Below are positions 1-10,400 of a stretch of 44,113 nt of DNA, one piece after another (within the stretch, counting starts at the first letter, position 1; each line of letters opens with the position of its first letter). Source of the DNA: a bacterium (GTDB taxonomy: Bacteria; RBG-13-66-14). The notes under the pieces are model-generated. The model made no database searches, was not told where the DNA came from, and saw nothing but the letters and a program-made list of their open reading frames with translations. Made by a program: the position numbers and the translations under genes. Location: positions 1 to 44,113 of the forward strand of contig DATKYS010000033.1 in assembly GCA_035528375.1 (NCBI GenBank). The letters are read 5' to 3'.

Positions 1-255
1 GCCGCCCTACATCATCGCAAGCCGGGGTGAGGGCTGCCTTATAATAAATTCCCTACTCCCTTTTAGGGAGCGGCTTGGGGTGAGGGTCGAGGCGTGAAAG
101 CGGCGGGGATTAAAATCCCCGCCCTACATTCAGGCGTATGGCGGTGAATAAAACGGGCGGGTGTAGACACCCGCCCCTACGTCTATGCCCCGCGAATCTC
201 ACCGTAGGGGCGACCGGTAGGACGAGTCCTCCACGGTCGCCCGCATCATCGCAAC
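1..255. repeat. Cluster of intergenic palindromic repeats
   Basis: This gene-free stretch holds several dispersed palindromes. Stems pair 102-109 with 116-123 (GGCGGGGA arms), 155-164 with 167-176 (GGGCGGGTGT arms) and 208-216 with 234-242 (GGGCGACCG arms, with an inner AGGAC/GTCCT stem). Each is joined to CCTAC or to CATCATCGCAA. Positions 1-20 are the right edge of another copy, cut by the window end. A second element, a CTCCC/GGGAG hairpin followed by GGGGTGAGGG, lies at 51-88. The same two elements recur at 14374-14597, 23178-23356, 29368-29475, 34563-34796, 37397-37486 and 39357-39400. No gene is supported in this interval. Confidence 0.8.
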
Positions 256-279
256 GAGAGGCACGGACTGGACCGTGGC

Positions 280-2049
280 CTACATGGAGTCCTCGAGGTC
301 GGGCACGGACTCCTGGGTCGGCGCGGTCGCCTTTTTCCGCTTCGAGATAATCCGCCGGATGACGATGTACAGCACCACGATGCCGATCGCCACCAGGGCC
401 AGGGTCACGAGGACGCTGACCAGGCGCCCCTCGAAAATCGGCCCCTCGGGCTGCCAGGCCGCGGGGAAGGCCGACGCCCGGAACTTGCCCAGGTAGTGCC
501 TCTCGTCCTCGTCCAGGGACCCGACGACGGCGTTGTAGAGGCCTTCCCGCAGCGGCTCCACGGTGAGGAACCGGTTGCCCCGCGGGGACAAGAGCGGCAG
601 ACCGCCGCTCCGCGCCAGCATCTTGCGCGGCATGCCCTCCAGGTCGTAGAGGTACACGGCGGTGTCCGCCTCCTCGGGCGGGACGGTTTCAGGCAAGGCC
701 CCGACGGGCGCGGACTCCTCAGCCCCGGCCGCCTCCTCCACGACCTTCACCGGAACCTCCTCCGCGGTCCCAACCTCCGGCGTGACAGCCTCCTCCGCGG
801 CGGGCTCGGCTTCGACGGGCTCTACCGCGACCGTCTCCACCGTTTCGGGGGCGACCTCCGGCTCCCCGGTCACCTCGACCGCCTCACCGCCGACGGCCTC
901 CGGCGTCGCCCCGGTGACGGCGGTTACATCACCGTCACCTACCGGTGTCGTCTCGTGGGGAACCGCCTCCCCTTCACCGCCGGTGCGCGGCATGAGGACC
1001 ACCAACCGGCGCCGGTAGGGAACCCAGGCGAAGTCGTATACCCCCTTCGCCACCAGCGTCTGCGCCCCGTCGAGGTCCATGACGTAGAGGGAGCCCTCGC
1101 CGTCCACGTAGGCCAGCTCATCGGAACCGGAGCTCCAGGCGAGGGTCTCGGCGGCCGCCGCGTCCCAGGGGTCCTTCACCTCCAGGAGCTTCTCGCCGGA
1201 GGCGGAGAAGACGCCGGTGTGCATCCGCCCCTCCTCCTCCTCGACGAGGAGGTACCGGGAGCCGGTCGAGTCCCAGGCCATGCGGTAAAAATCGGTTCCG
1301 GTGCGGGTCTGGTCGGCGCCGTCGAAATCCATCAGGTAGGCGTCACGGTCCCGGTCCACGCAGACCAGCCGCGAGCCGCGCACCCGGCCCGAGTAGTCCC
1401 GCGCCGCGTAGTAATCGCCCACCTCGTCCACCAGCCGGTAAACGGCGCTGCCGTCCGCCCGGACCGCCGTGAGGGTCCCGGAGTCGGAGATGAAGAGGAC
1501 CAGGTCGTCGGTCACGAAATCGGGACCCACGGCCACCCCCCCGGCCAGGTAGCGGCTCGTCCCGCCCTCCAGCTCGAAGACCTTGAGGTCGCCCTCCTCC
1601 ACGTAGGCCAGCATGGTCCCCGATGGGTTCCACTGGGCCGCCCAGACCCACTCGGCGATGAGCTTCTGCTCCCCGCCGGTCTCGTCCAGGAGGATGAGCT
1701 GCTGGTCCCGGTCCTTGATGTAGGCCACGGTCCGGCCCACCGCGGAGAAAAGCGGCTCCGTCCGCGTCTTCACCTCCACCCCCGTGTCCACCCCGGTGAA
1801 GCACCAGAAGCTGTCGCCGAAGGGCTTGGCGACGCGGTAGGCGATGTGCCGCCCCGAGGGCGACCAGAAGAATTCGTCCACGTCGTCCCGGTGCGCCAGC
1901 ATCCGGGGCTGGTCGGCGCCGGGCTCCCACAGGTACACCTCGCCCTCGTCCAGGTAGGCCAGCGACGGGTCCTCCTCGCAGCCGGCCGCCAGGGCGGCCA
2001 GGGCCGGCAACAGCACGAGGAACCGCTTCGTGAACCAACCCATGTTCAT
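280..2049 (-). CDS. Lipoprotein with TolB/WD40-like propeller and C-terminal membrane anchor
   Basis: The product is about 589 aa and its function is not known. The N-terminus is a lipoprotein signal peptide ending in the lipobox LAAGC, so the mature Cys should be lipidated. Residues ~30-370 are short repeats in which phrases such as 'Y..W.P.G..L', 'IAY' and 'L.Y.D' recur about every 40 residues, as in TolB/WD40-like beta-propellers. Residues ~380-475 are a low-complexity Val/Glu/Pro/Ala linker, followed by one or two more propeller-like strands. A hydrophobic helix (~545-567) then precedes a very basic tail (RRIISKRKK). I chose the ATG at 2049 because GAGG lies 5 nt upstream; a GTG at 2055 is possible. 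The gene starts just after the stop of the upstream membrane-protein gene, so the two are probably co-transcribed. Carrying both a lipid anchor and a C-terminal helix is unusual. Confidence 0.8.
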   Translation of the reverse strand: MNMGWFTKRFLVLLPALAALAAGCEEDPSLAYLDEGEVYLWEPGADQPRMLAHRDDVDEFFWSPSGRHIAYRVAKPFGDSFWCFTGVDTGVEVKTRTEPLFSAVGRTVAYIKDRDQQLILLDETGGEQKLIAEWVWAAQWNPSGTMLAYVEEGDLKVFELEGGTSRYLAGGVAVGPDFVTDDLVLFISDSGTLTAVRADGSAVYRLVDEVGDYYAARDYSGRVRGSRLVCVDRDRDAYLMDFDGADQTRTGTDFYRMAWDSTGSRYLLVEEEEGRMHTGVFSASGEKLLEVKDPWDAAAAETLAWSSGSDELAYVDGEGSLYVMDLDGAQTLVAKGVYDFAWVPYRRRLVVLMPRTGGEGEAVPHETTPVGDGDVTAVTGATPEAVGGEAVEVTGEPEVAPETVETVAVEPVEAEPAAEEAVTPEVGTAEEVPVKVVEEAAGAEESAPVGALPETVPPEEADTAVYLYDLEGMPRKMLARSGGLPLLSPRGNRFLTVEPLREGLYNAVVGSLDEDERHYLGKFRASAFPAAWQPEGPIFEGRLVSVLVTLALVAIGIVVLYIVIRRIISKRKKATAPTQESVPDLEDSM

Positions 2050-2056
2050 CGCCACC

Positions 2057-2287
2057 TCAGCTTATCCTTTTGACCAACGCCCAGACGGCGTAGAAGGGGA
2101 GGAAGACCAGGAGCAGGGGCCAGGTGAACACCTGCCAGGCCGAGAGGCGGTCCAGTTGTTGCCGGCGGCTGGCGTAGGGCACCTTGTCGCCGAAGCATCC
2201 CAGCCAGAGGTAGGCGCGGAAGAGGTAGCGCCCGACCACGAGGTAGAGGAAGAGTCCGGCCAGGACGGCGAGTATGCGCAGGAACAT
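2057..2287 (-). CDS. Small membrane protein, two predicted helices
   Basis: This 76-residue hypothetical protein has two hydrophobic segments (residues ~4-30 and ~50-70) separated by a short polar loop rich in Arg and Gln (YASRRQQLDRL). I recognise no family. Its TGA stop lies one base before the first possible start of the downstream lipoprotein gene, which points to translational coupling. No strong ribosome site is visible before its ATG. A promoter-like pair lies just upstream at 2307-2335. The real-gene call rests on membrane-protein character, position and tight spacing. Confidence 0.6.
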   Translation of the reverse strand: MFLRILAVLAGLFLYLVVGRYLFRAYLWLGCFGDKVPYASRRQQLDRLSAWQVFTWPLLLVFLPFYAVWALVKRIS

Positions 2288-2306
2288 GATCAGACGGCGT
2301 CGGTGT

Positions 2307-2335
2307 AATTAATGCGCCTAATACCCTTTTATCAA
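2307..2335 (-). promoter_or_regulatory. Putative sigma70-type promoter for the 2287-280 pair
   Basis: On the minus strand TTGATA (2335-2330) and TTAATT (2312-2307) are separated by exactly 17 nt. This would start transcription about 10-15 nt before the ATG at 2287. The boxes are imperfect, but the spacing matches other promoters in the window. Confidence 0.4.
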
Positions 2336-2342
2336 CTCAAAA

Positions 2343-3404
2343 TCAATCCATCACGTCGGCGGTGCGGCCGCGAATGAAGAGATTACGCGCCCGCCGCGCC
2401 AGCGGCAGCCCGACTCTCCAGCCCCAGCCCCCGAAGGCCGAGAGCTTGAGGTCGTGCGCCCCGACGAAGACCGTGTGCGCCCCGCCGAAGCCCTTCTTGA
2501 ACCTGTACACGCCCCACAGTGGGTGCTTTTCTTTGGGCTCCACCGGCGCCCCCCAGAAGTCGTAGACCAGCGCCCCCCGCGCCCTGGCCCGCTGAATGGC
2601 TCTCCACTGGAGGAGCTGGGCCCCCTTGTGCTTGGAATGGCGCTGGGAGCTGGCCCCGTAAACGTAGTACGCGGTGCGCCCGGCATAAATCAGCCACACA
2701 CCGGCCACATCCTCGCCCTCGAAGCGCGCCAGGAGGAGGTCGCAGGCGTCCGCCTCGGAGAAGGCGTCCCACACCCGGTGGTAGTACGGGGGGTCGTGGG
2801 CCAGGAACCGCTGGCGCTCCTCCGTCTCCTCCAACAAATTCACGAAGCGCTCGACGCCCGCGGGGGAGTTGGCCGATTCGATTTCCACCCCGCGCCGCTC
2901 GGCCAGGCCGACGTTGTAGCGCGTGTGACTCTCGAGACCGGCTAAAAGCGTGTCCTCGTCCGGGGTCAGGTCCAACAGGAGCGTCCCCCTCGGCTGCACG
3001 TCCTGGACGCCGCGGCGGAAGCCCAGGCCGGTTAAAAGACTCAGGGAATCCCCGCCGTCGGGGACGCGCGGCTCGACGGTCAGCACGGCCGCGCGCCGGG
3101 CGAAGTCGTGCCCTTTCACCGCGTCGAGCCAGAGTTTAAAAGCGTCGGGACGCGCCGGGTCCCACAGAGGGCCGTAGGGGCAGTAGAGCCAGTTCCGGCC
3201 CAGGAACGGAAGCCGACGCACCAGCACCTGCCCCAGGGCGGCCGGCGAGCCGTCGGGACTCCCGACGACGACGCGCAGGACGCGGTAGCCGTAAGCCGCC
3301 TTGACCTCGGCCCAGGCGGACGTCTGTGTGGGCGGCGCCCCGTTGAAAGACCCGACCAGGGCGTCCCACCCCGGGGGGTCGAAGAGTGTTTCGCTCGGCG
3401 CCAA
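2343..3404 (-). CDS. FemAB/FemX-family aminoacyltransferase (GNAT-like fold)
   Basis: At 353 aa this has the usual length of FemA/FemX-type peptidyltransferases, which move an amino acid from aminoacyl-tRNA onto a peptidoglycan precursor or, in some lineages, act on other envelope substrates. The C-terminal half carries family hallmarks: a Y.YGASS segment, a 'KGAQLLQWRAIQRARARG' helix, YDFWGAP, and WGVYRFKKGFGG near residue 310. The start is TTG at 3404, with GGGACGAG just upstream, nine bases after the stop of the receiver-kinase gene. It is therefore the last gene of the giant-kinase unit, so its substrate may be regulated by, or sensed through, that system. The substrate cannot be told from sequence. 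Confidence 0.85.
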   Translation of the reverse strand: MAPSETLFDPPGWDALVGSFNGAPPTQTSAWAEVKAAYGYRVLRVVVGSPDGSPAALGQVLVRRLPFLGRNWLYCPYGPLWDPARPDAFKLWLDAVKGHDFARRAAVLTVEPRVPDGGDSLSLLTGLGFRRGVQDVQPRGTLLLDLTPDEDTLLAGLESHTRYNVGLAERRGVEIESANSPAGVERFVNLLEETEERQRFLAHDPPYYHRVWDAFSEADACDLLLARFEGEDVAGVWLIYAGRTAYYVYGASSQRHSKHKGAQLLQWRAIQRARARGALVYDFWGAPVEPKEKHPLWGVYRFKKGFGGAHTVFVGAHDLKLSAFGGWGWRVGLPLARRARNLFIRGRTADVMD

Positions 3405-3413
3405 AGCTCGTCC

Positions 3414-4496
3414 CTAAGTCGTGCCTTGCAGGTCTTCCTTCTCCCGCTTGGGCAGACGCACGGTGAAGGCGGTCCCCTCACCGGGGCGGCTCTCGAAGGA
3501 GATTATCCCCTCGTGGGCGTCCACGATGCTCTTCGAGATGAACAGGCCCAGGCCGGTTCCCTCGGCGGCGCTGGAGCCCCGCTTGTACTTCTCGAAGATG
3601 TGCTTCTGCTGCTCGGAGGAGATGCCCGGGCCGTTGTCGGCGACGGAGAAGAATACGTAATTTTCGTCCTGCCCCGTGCCGACGGTAATCTCGCCCCCCC
3701 GCTGGATGAACTTCACCGCGTTCGACAACAGGTTGTTTATCACCCGCTCGATCTGAATCGGGTCCAGCATGATGGGGGCCAGCGTCTCGTCCAGGTTCAG
3801 GCGCAGGTTGAGCTTTTTCATCTCCAACTGGGCCGCCACGTTCTTCGCCAGGTGCGAGATGAGGCTGTTGAGCTGCAGGCGCTGCATGTCCAGCCGCACG
3901 CCCTCCGAGGAGAACTTGTTCATCGCCAGGAAGTCGTTGATGAGGGCCAGCATCCGGTCCGCGTTGGTGGCGATGCTCTGCATGGGCTCGACTATGCGCT
4001 CCGAGGGCTCGCCGTACGCCCCCGAAAGCAGTAGCGAGCAGTAGCCCATCACGCTCGTGAGCGGGTTCTTCAGGTCGTGGGTGATCATGGAGATGAAGTC
4101 GTCGTTGAGGCGCTGGAGCCGGATTTTGTCCATCGCCTTCTCGACGGCCAGCTTGAGCACGTCGAAATCGAAGGGCTTGACCAGGTAGTTGTAGGCCCCG
4201 CGCCGCAGCGCCTCGATGGACGACCGCATGGAGGAGTAGCCCGTGATGACGATGACCAGCGTATGCGGCAGGTTCTCGCCGACGTAGTCGAGCACGGTGA
4301 AGCCGTCCACCTTGGGCATCATCAGGTCGGCGATGACCAGGTCGTAGTTCGACTCGCGCAGCATCGAGATGCCCTCGCTCCCGTCGGACGCGGTGTCCAC
4401 GCGGTAGCCGGTCTGCTCCAACAGGATGCGGATGGAGTCGCACATCCGACGTTCGTCGTCTATGACGAGTATTTTTTCGCGACCGGACTCTGCCAC
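3414..4496 (-). CDS. Hybrid two-component protein: receiver domain followed by histidine kinase
   Basis: The 360-aa soluble protein has a receiver domain (residues ~8-122: D13/D14 acid pocket, phospho-acceptor D57, T85, K107). It is followed by a HisKA dimerisation helix with the H-box around H140 (THDLKNPLTS) and a HATPase domain (~240-355) with NNLLSNAVKF, DNGPGIS and GTGLGLFIS. The order REC then kinase suggests that phosphorylation of D57 controls its own kinase activity. The likely phosphodonor is the giant kinase encoded 2 bp upstream. Translation starts at GTG 4496 behind GGGAGG spaced 7 nt, and this ribosome site overlaps the end of the upstream gene. There is no DNA-binding output domain, so the pair must signal onward through another partner. 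Confidence 0.93.
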   Translation of the reverse strand: MAESGREKILVIDDERRMCDSIRILLEQTGYRVDTASDGSEGISMLRESNYDLVIADLMMPKVDGFTVLDYVGENLPHTLVIVITGYSSMRSSIEALRRGAYNYLVKPFDFDVLKLAVEKAMDKIRLQRLNDDFISMITHDLKNPLTSVMGYCSLLLSGAYGEPSERIVEPMQSIATNADRMLALINDFLAMNKFSSEGVRLDMQRLQLNSLISHLAKNVAAQLEMKKLNLRLNLDETLAPIMLDPIQIERVINNLLSNAVKFIQRGGEITVGTGQDENYVFFSVADNGPGISSEQQKHIFEKYKRGSSAAEGTGLGLFISKSIVDAHEGIISFESRPGEGTAFTVRLPKREKEDLQGTT

Positions 4497-4498
4497 GG

Positions 4499-7400
4499 CT
4501 ATCCCTCCCGCGCCGGCAGGCTGATGGTGAACGTGGTCCCCTCGCCGGGGGCGCTTTGCGCCTCCATCATACCATCGAAACTCTGGACGATGCCATAGGA
4601 GACGGAGAGACCCAGGCCGGTGCCCTTCTTGCCTTTGGTGGTGAAGAAGGGATCGAAGATGTAGGGCAGGTTCTCCGGGGGGATGCCCAGACCTGAGTCG
4701 GAGAAGGAGATGACCACCCGGCGGTCCGAAAGACGGGTGTGGACACGCAGGGTGCCGCCGGAGGGCATGGCGTCCTGGGCGTTGGTCACCAGGTTCAACA
4801 GCACCTGGCGCAACTGGTCCGGCGACACTAAAACGCCGGGCAGGTCGTCGGCGAGGTCTTTTTCCACCGCGATGCCCAACTTTTCGAGCTGGATGCCCAC
4901 CAGCATCAACAGGTCCTCCACGAGCTGGTTGACGTCGGTATGCTCGAGGTAGGCGCTCTCGGGCCGGTAGAAGTCCAAAAGACCGGAGATGATGCGGGCG
5001 ATGCGCTGAACCTCCTCCTCGATGACGCCGAGGGTCTTGTAGGGTTCGCCGGAGGGATCGAGGTCCCCCCTGGCTATCTGGAGGTAGTTCGTGATTATCC
5101 CCAGGGGGTTGTTGACCTCGTGGGCGATGTCGGCGGCGAGCTTGCCGGTGGCGGCCAGCTTCTCCGACCGCGTGAGGGCGAGGCGCAGGTCCTCGAGCTC
5201 GCGGATGTCGCGGCTCACGGCCACGCTGCCGGTGAACCGGCCCTTTTCGTCCACCAGCGGGGAAACCGACAGCTCCACCGTGATGGGCGAACCGTCCTTC
5301 GTGCGCAGGTCCACCTGGCGAACGGTGGAGGGGCGGCCCTCGTCCAGGCGCCGGGTCATCTCGGCCACCGTGTCCCGGTCGCGGTCGAAGTAGAAGATCC
5401 CGATGGGCTTCCCCCGGACCTCGTCCTCGGCGTAGCCCATGGCCAGAGAGGCGGCGCGGTTGAGGATCTCCAGCCGGCCCTCGGCGTCCGCCACGGTCAC
5501 GAGGTCCGGCGAGGCGTCAATGACCTCGCGCAGATACCGCCGGGCCGCCGACAGCTCCGCCGTCTTGGCGTCCACCTCCCGCTCCAGGTCGGCCGAGTAG
5601 TTCGCCAGCGCCTCCTCGGCCTTCTTGCGCTCCGTGATGTCCGTGATGAGCGAAATCATGTACTGGATGGACTTATCGCGGCTGATGAAGTCTATGTTCA
5701 TCTCAACGGGAATCTGATCCCCGGACATCTTGAACAGGGTCAGCTCGGTGGGCTTTCCCGAGAAGATGGCCAGCTTGTCCTGGTACACCTGCGTGTCGAG
5801 CGTCTCCCCCAAAAGCTCGCCCATCTCCCCCGGCTCCTCGGGAACGATGAGGTCGTAGAACCTCTTCCCGACGAGCCCCTCCTCCGCGAAGCCCAGCATC
5901 TGCAGGAGAGCCGGATTCGCCATGGTCACCTCGCCCATGCGGTCGGAGAGGCAGATGCCGACGGGGGATTTGCTCCAGATGGAGCGGTAGCGCTCCTCCG
6001 ACTCGCGCAGCAGCTCCTCGGCCTGCTTGCGCTCCGTGATGTCGCGGACGATGATCAGATCGGCCGGCGCCCCCGAGTACTGGATGAGCCCCACGTTCAG
6101 CTCCAGGGGGACGGTGTGCCCGTCGGAGTGTATCCCGGTGACCTCGTAAACGGAGGGCACATCCTCGCCCCGCATGCGCCGTTCGTAGAGGTCGGCGAGC
6201 CTGGAACGGTCCGCCGGCACGATGAAGTCGGAGAAGTCCTTCCCCAGCATCTCCCCGGAATCGTACCCGGACATGGCCAGCATGGCCGTGTTCACGAAGA
6301 CGAACCGGAAATCCTGGACGATGACGACCCCGTCGGTGGCCTGCTCCACCAGGCTGCGGTACTTCTCCTCGGACTCCTCCAGGGCCTCCAGATACTGGGA
6401 GCGTTTGAGCGCCACCGAGGTCAGTCGGGCGAAGACCCGCACCTTGGCCAGATCGTCGTCGGTGAAGACCCGGTCCAGGGCGTGGATGAGGAACACTCCC
6501 AAAAGGGTATCGCCGTCCATTATGGGCTCGCCCATGACCGATTCGCGGTGCTCCTCCGAGTCGTCGGTCCCCTCGATGTGTACCACGGGGCGGTCGGGGT
6601 CGCAGAAGTTGGAGTAGGCGCCGCGCCGGAGCTGGGCCACCTTCCCGCCCAGCCCCACCCCCAGGGGGACCCGGAACGCCATCAACTCGTCCCGCGAGGT
6701 GGGGGCGTTCGTATAGATGGGCGCGAGCACGCCCTCCTCGGGATCGAACAGCAGGATGTTGCAGAAGTGGGCGTTCATCAACAGCCGGGCGTTGTCGGCG
6801 ATCTTGGCCAGCACCTTCTCCAGGTCGGTCTCGTCGGCCAGGGTCATCGTGGTCTCGTAGAGCGTGCGGTACGTGTCCTCCGAGCGCTCGAGCGCCTGAT
6901 GGTTCTCCGCCCGCTTGATGGCGATGGAGGCCAGACGGGCGAAGATGGAGAGCTTGCCCAGGTCGCCCTCGTCGTAGAGCTTGCCCTCGGCGCCGATGGT
7001 GATGACGCCCAGAAGGGTGTCGGAGTCCATCACCGGCTCGGAGATGACCGACTCGATCGAGTCCACCTCCCCGTCGGTGCCCTCGACGTGCACCACGGGG
7101 CGGTCGGTGTCGGTGTAGTTGGAGTAATTGCCGGCGCGCTCGAGGGCCACCTTGCCGGAAAGGCCGACCCCCATGGAGACCGTGAAGCCCAGGATGGCCT
7201 CCCGCTCCCGGGGCGCGTTGGAGTAGAAGGGCACGAGCACCCCTTCGGACGCGTCGAAGGTGAAGTATGTGCAGTAGATGGAGTCCAGGAGCCGGGTGGC
7301 CTGGTCGCAGATCCGGGAGATGATTTTGAAAAGGTCGGTCTCGTCGGCCAGGGTGAGTGTGGTGTCGTAGAGCCGGTGGTAGGTATCCTCGGACTCGGCC

Positions 7401-10400
7401 AGGGCCTCCAGGTTCTCGGCGCGCAGGACGGCTATCTCGGCCTGCCGGGCGAAGATGGAGAGCTTCTCGACGTCCTCCTCGGTGAAGACGTCGTCCTCCT
7501 TGTTGATGCTGATGACGCCGATGACCCGCCCGGAGTCGAACATGGGCACCGCGAGCACCGATTCACGCAGGTCAACCTCATCGCTGGTGCCGGGCACGTG
7601 GACGGAGAAGTCGTCGGAATCCCCCAGGTTGAGGCAGAGTCTCTCCCCGGTCTGGGCCACCCGACCGGAGACGCCCTCCCCCAGGGGGATATCGAAGTCC
7701 ATTATCTCCTCCGTCGCCGTGGGGTCGTTGCAGTAGATGGGCAGGAGGACACCGCGCTGGTCATCGAGGCGGTACACGGTGCAGTCGGACGCCCTGGCCA
7801 GCGCCGACGCCTGGTCGGCGATGACCTTGATCACCTTCAGGGGATCGGTCTTGTCGGCCAGGGCCAGGGTGGTCTCGTACAGACTGCGGTACGTCTCCTC
7901 GGAGCGGACCAGGTCCTCGGATTTCCGGGTCCTCTTCACCGCGATCTCCGCCTGGCGGGCGAAGACGGTCAGCTTCGTCAGGTCGTCCTCGGTGAATACG
8001 GCGTCGAACTTGCCGATGGTGATGACGCCCAGCACGCGCTCGTCGTCGAACATGGGCACGGAGATGAGCGACTCCCGCTCGTCAACCGTCGCGTCGGTGC
8101 CCGGGATGTGGACCGAGATGGCCTTCTCCGGGTCGCCGGGGTTGGCGAACATGCCCACGCCGGAGAGGGCCACGTGTCCCGAGAGCCCCTCGCCGAGGGG
8201 TATCGTGAAGTCCCTGAATATCTCCTGGTAATCCTGGCGGGTGGAGTAGATGGGCCTGAGCACCGACCGGCCTGAGTCCACCAGGAAGAAAATGCACTTG
8301 CGGCTCCCGAGCATGATCGAGGCCTTGTTCGCGATGACCTCGATCACGTGGAGGAGCTCGGTGGAGTCGGCCAGGGCCAGGGTGGTTTCGTAGAGGCTGT
8401 GGTACGTGCGCTCACTGGCGGCCAGCTCCTCGATGTTCTTGGTGCGCTTGACGGCTATCTCCGCCTGACGGGCAAAAACGAATAACTTCGCAAGGTCTTC
8501 GTCCGTGAAGGAGCCGGTGAACTTGCCCAGGGTTATCACGCCCAGGACCTTCCCGACGTCGAACATGGGCACCGAGATCAACGATTCGCTCGAATCCTCC
8601 CCCTCGTCGGTGCCCTCGACGTGGACCGAGACGTCGTCCACCTCACCGGCGTTCAGGTACCGGCCGACGCCCGACTCGGCCACCTTGCCCGAGAGCCCCA
8701 CGCCCAGGGGCACCTCGAAGCCCATGATGATGTCGCGGTAGTCGGGCCGCGTCGAGTAGATGGGGGTGAGCACATGCCGGTCGGCATCCAGGAGCAGGAA
8801 GATGCACTGCTGGGCGCCGAGAAGACCGGTGGCCTGGAGGGCGATGACGCCGATGACGTCGGTGAGCTCGGTGGAGTAGGCCAGGGCCAGCGTGGTCTCG
8901 TAGAAGCTCTTGTAGGTCTCCTCGGAGCGGGCCAGCGCCATCTCCGTCTTCTTGCGGTCGGTGACGTCCTCGGTGATGATGACCACCCGGCTCACCGCGT
9001 CCCCCTCGTCCCGGAGGGGGTAGAAGTGCTGGGAAACCCACCGGGCACCGCCGGACCGCGAAGGGACTATCTCGACCTCGGGGATGTGGAGGTAGTCGCT
9101 ACCCTCGTAAACGCGACGGACCTCGGGGAGCCACTCGCCCAGGTACTCATCCTCCTCGTCGAACTTGAGCTCCGTCCGCTCCCTTTTAAAATCGCGGCCG
9201 ATCTCTTCCTCCGTGACGGCCCAGATGCGCCTCCACGCCTCGTTACAGGAGAGCAGCCGGCCGAAACGGTTCCGCACCGACACGCCCAGGGGCGAGCGCT
9301 CGATGAGCGCCCGGCTGAACTCCTCCGACTCGCGCAGCGCCTCCTGGGCCAGGACGCGCTCGGTCACGTTCTCCAGGATGCCGTCTATGTGCCGATCCTT
9401 CCCCCGCTCGTCCCGGACCAGGGTGGCGTTGAGCGAGGCCCAGAAGGTGGAGTCGTCCTTTTTCCGCTGCTGGACGCAGAAATCGGTCACGAAGCCCTTC
9501 GTCGTCAGCGACTCCACGAACTCTCGGCGCTGCCGGGGGTCGGTGTAGAAGTCGCCCACGTTGACCGACAGCATCTCATCCTCGGAGGCGTAGCCGAACA
9601 TGGCGTAGAGGGCCGGGTTGGCCGACAGCACCTCCCCCTCGGGGCTGGTGCGGAAGACGCCCACGGGGATGTTCTCCTGGAGGGAGCGGTAGCGCTCCTC
9701 GGAGTCGCGCAGGGCCACCTCGGTCAGTTCCTCCTGGGTGATGTCCCGGATGACGGTCACCACCCGGTCCACTCGGTCACCCTTGAAAATCGGTATCTTG
9801 CGGGTCTCGGTGATGATCTCCCGCCCGCCGACGACGTTCTTCTCCTCGGTCAGGAGCGTTCGGCCGCTGGAGAAGACCTCCTTGTACTCGGCCCTGACGC
9901 TCTTCGGGAGGAACCCGAAGGCCCCGAAGAAGCTCTTCCCCGTCACCACCGGGTCCAGGCCCAGCTCCTCCACCCAGCGCGTGAGTTTCGTGTTGACCAG
10001 AGTGATGCGAAGCTTGGAGTCCACGACGTGGATGGCGTCCCCCATGGAGTCCAGGGTCGTGCGGTACTGTTCCTCGGATTCCCGCAGGTGTTCGTGGATA
10101 GCCTTGCGCTCGCTCTGGTCCACCAGGATGCCGTCGTGGAAGACTATCTCCCCGTCGGCGTCCCGCACCGCCCGCACGTTGATCTGCACCCAGAAGGTGG
10201 AGCCGTCCCGGCGGAGCATCTCCGCCTCGAAATCGGCCACCACATCCTTTTCGGTCAGAGCGTCGAGGAGCTCGAGCCGCCGCTCCGGCGAGGCGTAGAG
10301 GTCTACCACCCCCACGTCGAACATCTCGTCGGGGGAGGAGTAGCCGAACATCCTCACGAAGGCGGGGTTGACGGAGATGACCCGGCCGTCGTGCGTCACC

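Noticed and set aside
496-2073. Long open frame on the + strand opposite the lipoprotein gene
   Set aside because: It has no recognisable domain, is rich in Arg, Pro, His and Gly as expected of an antisense frame in GC-rich DNA, and lies opposite a gene with a clear signal peptide.
4940-8275. 1111-codon frame on the + strand, with others at 8621-11524 and 11768-14221
   Set aside because: They are mirror frames of the giant kinase; composition is His/Val/Gly/Pro-rich with no motifs, whereas the minus strand shows continuous PAS/GAF/kinase domains.
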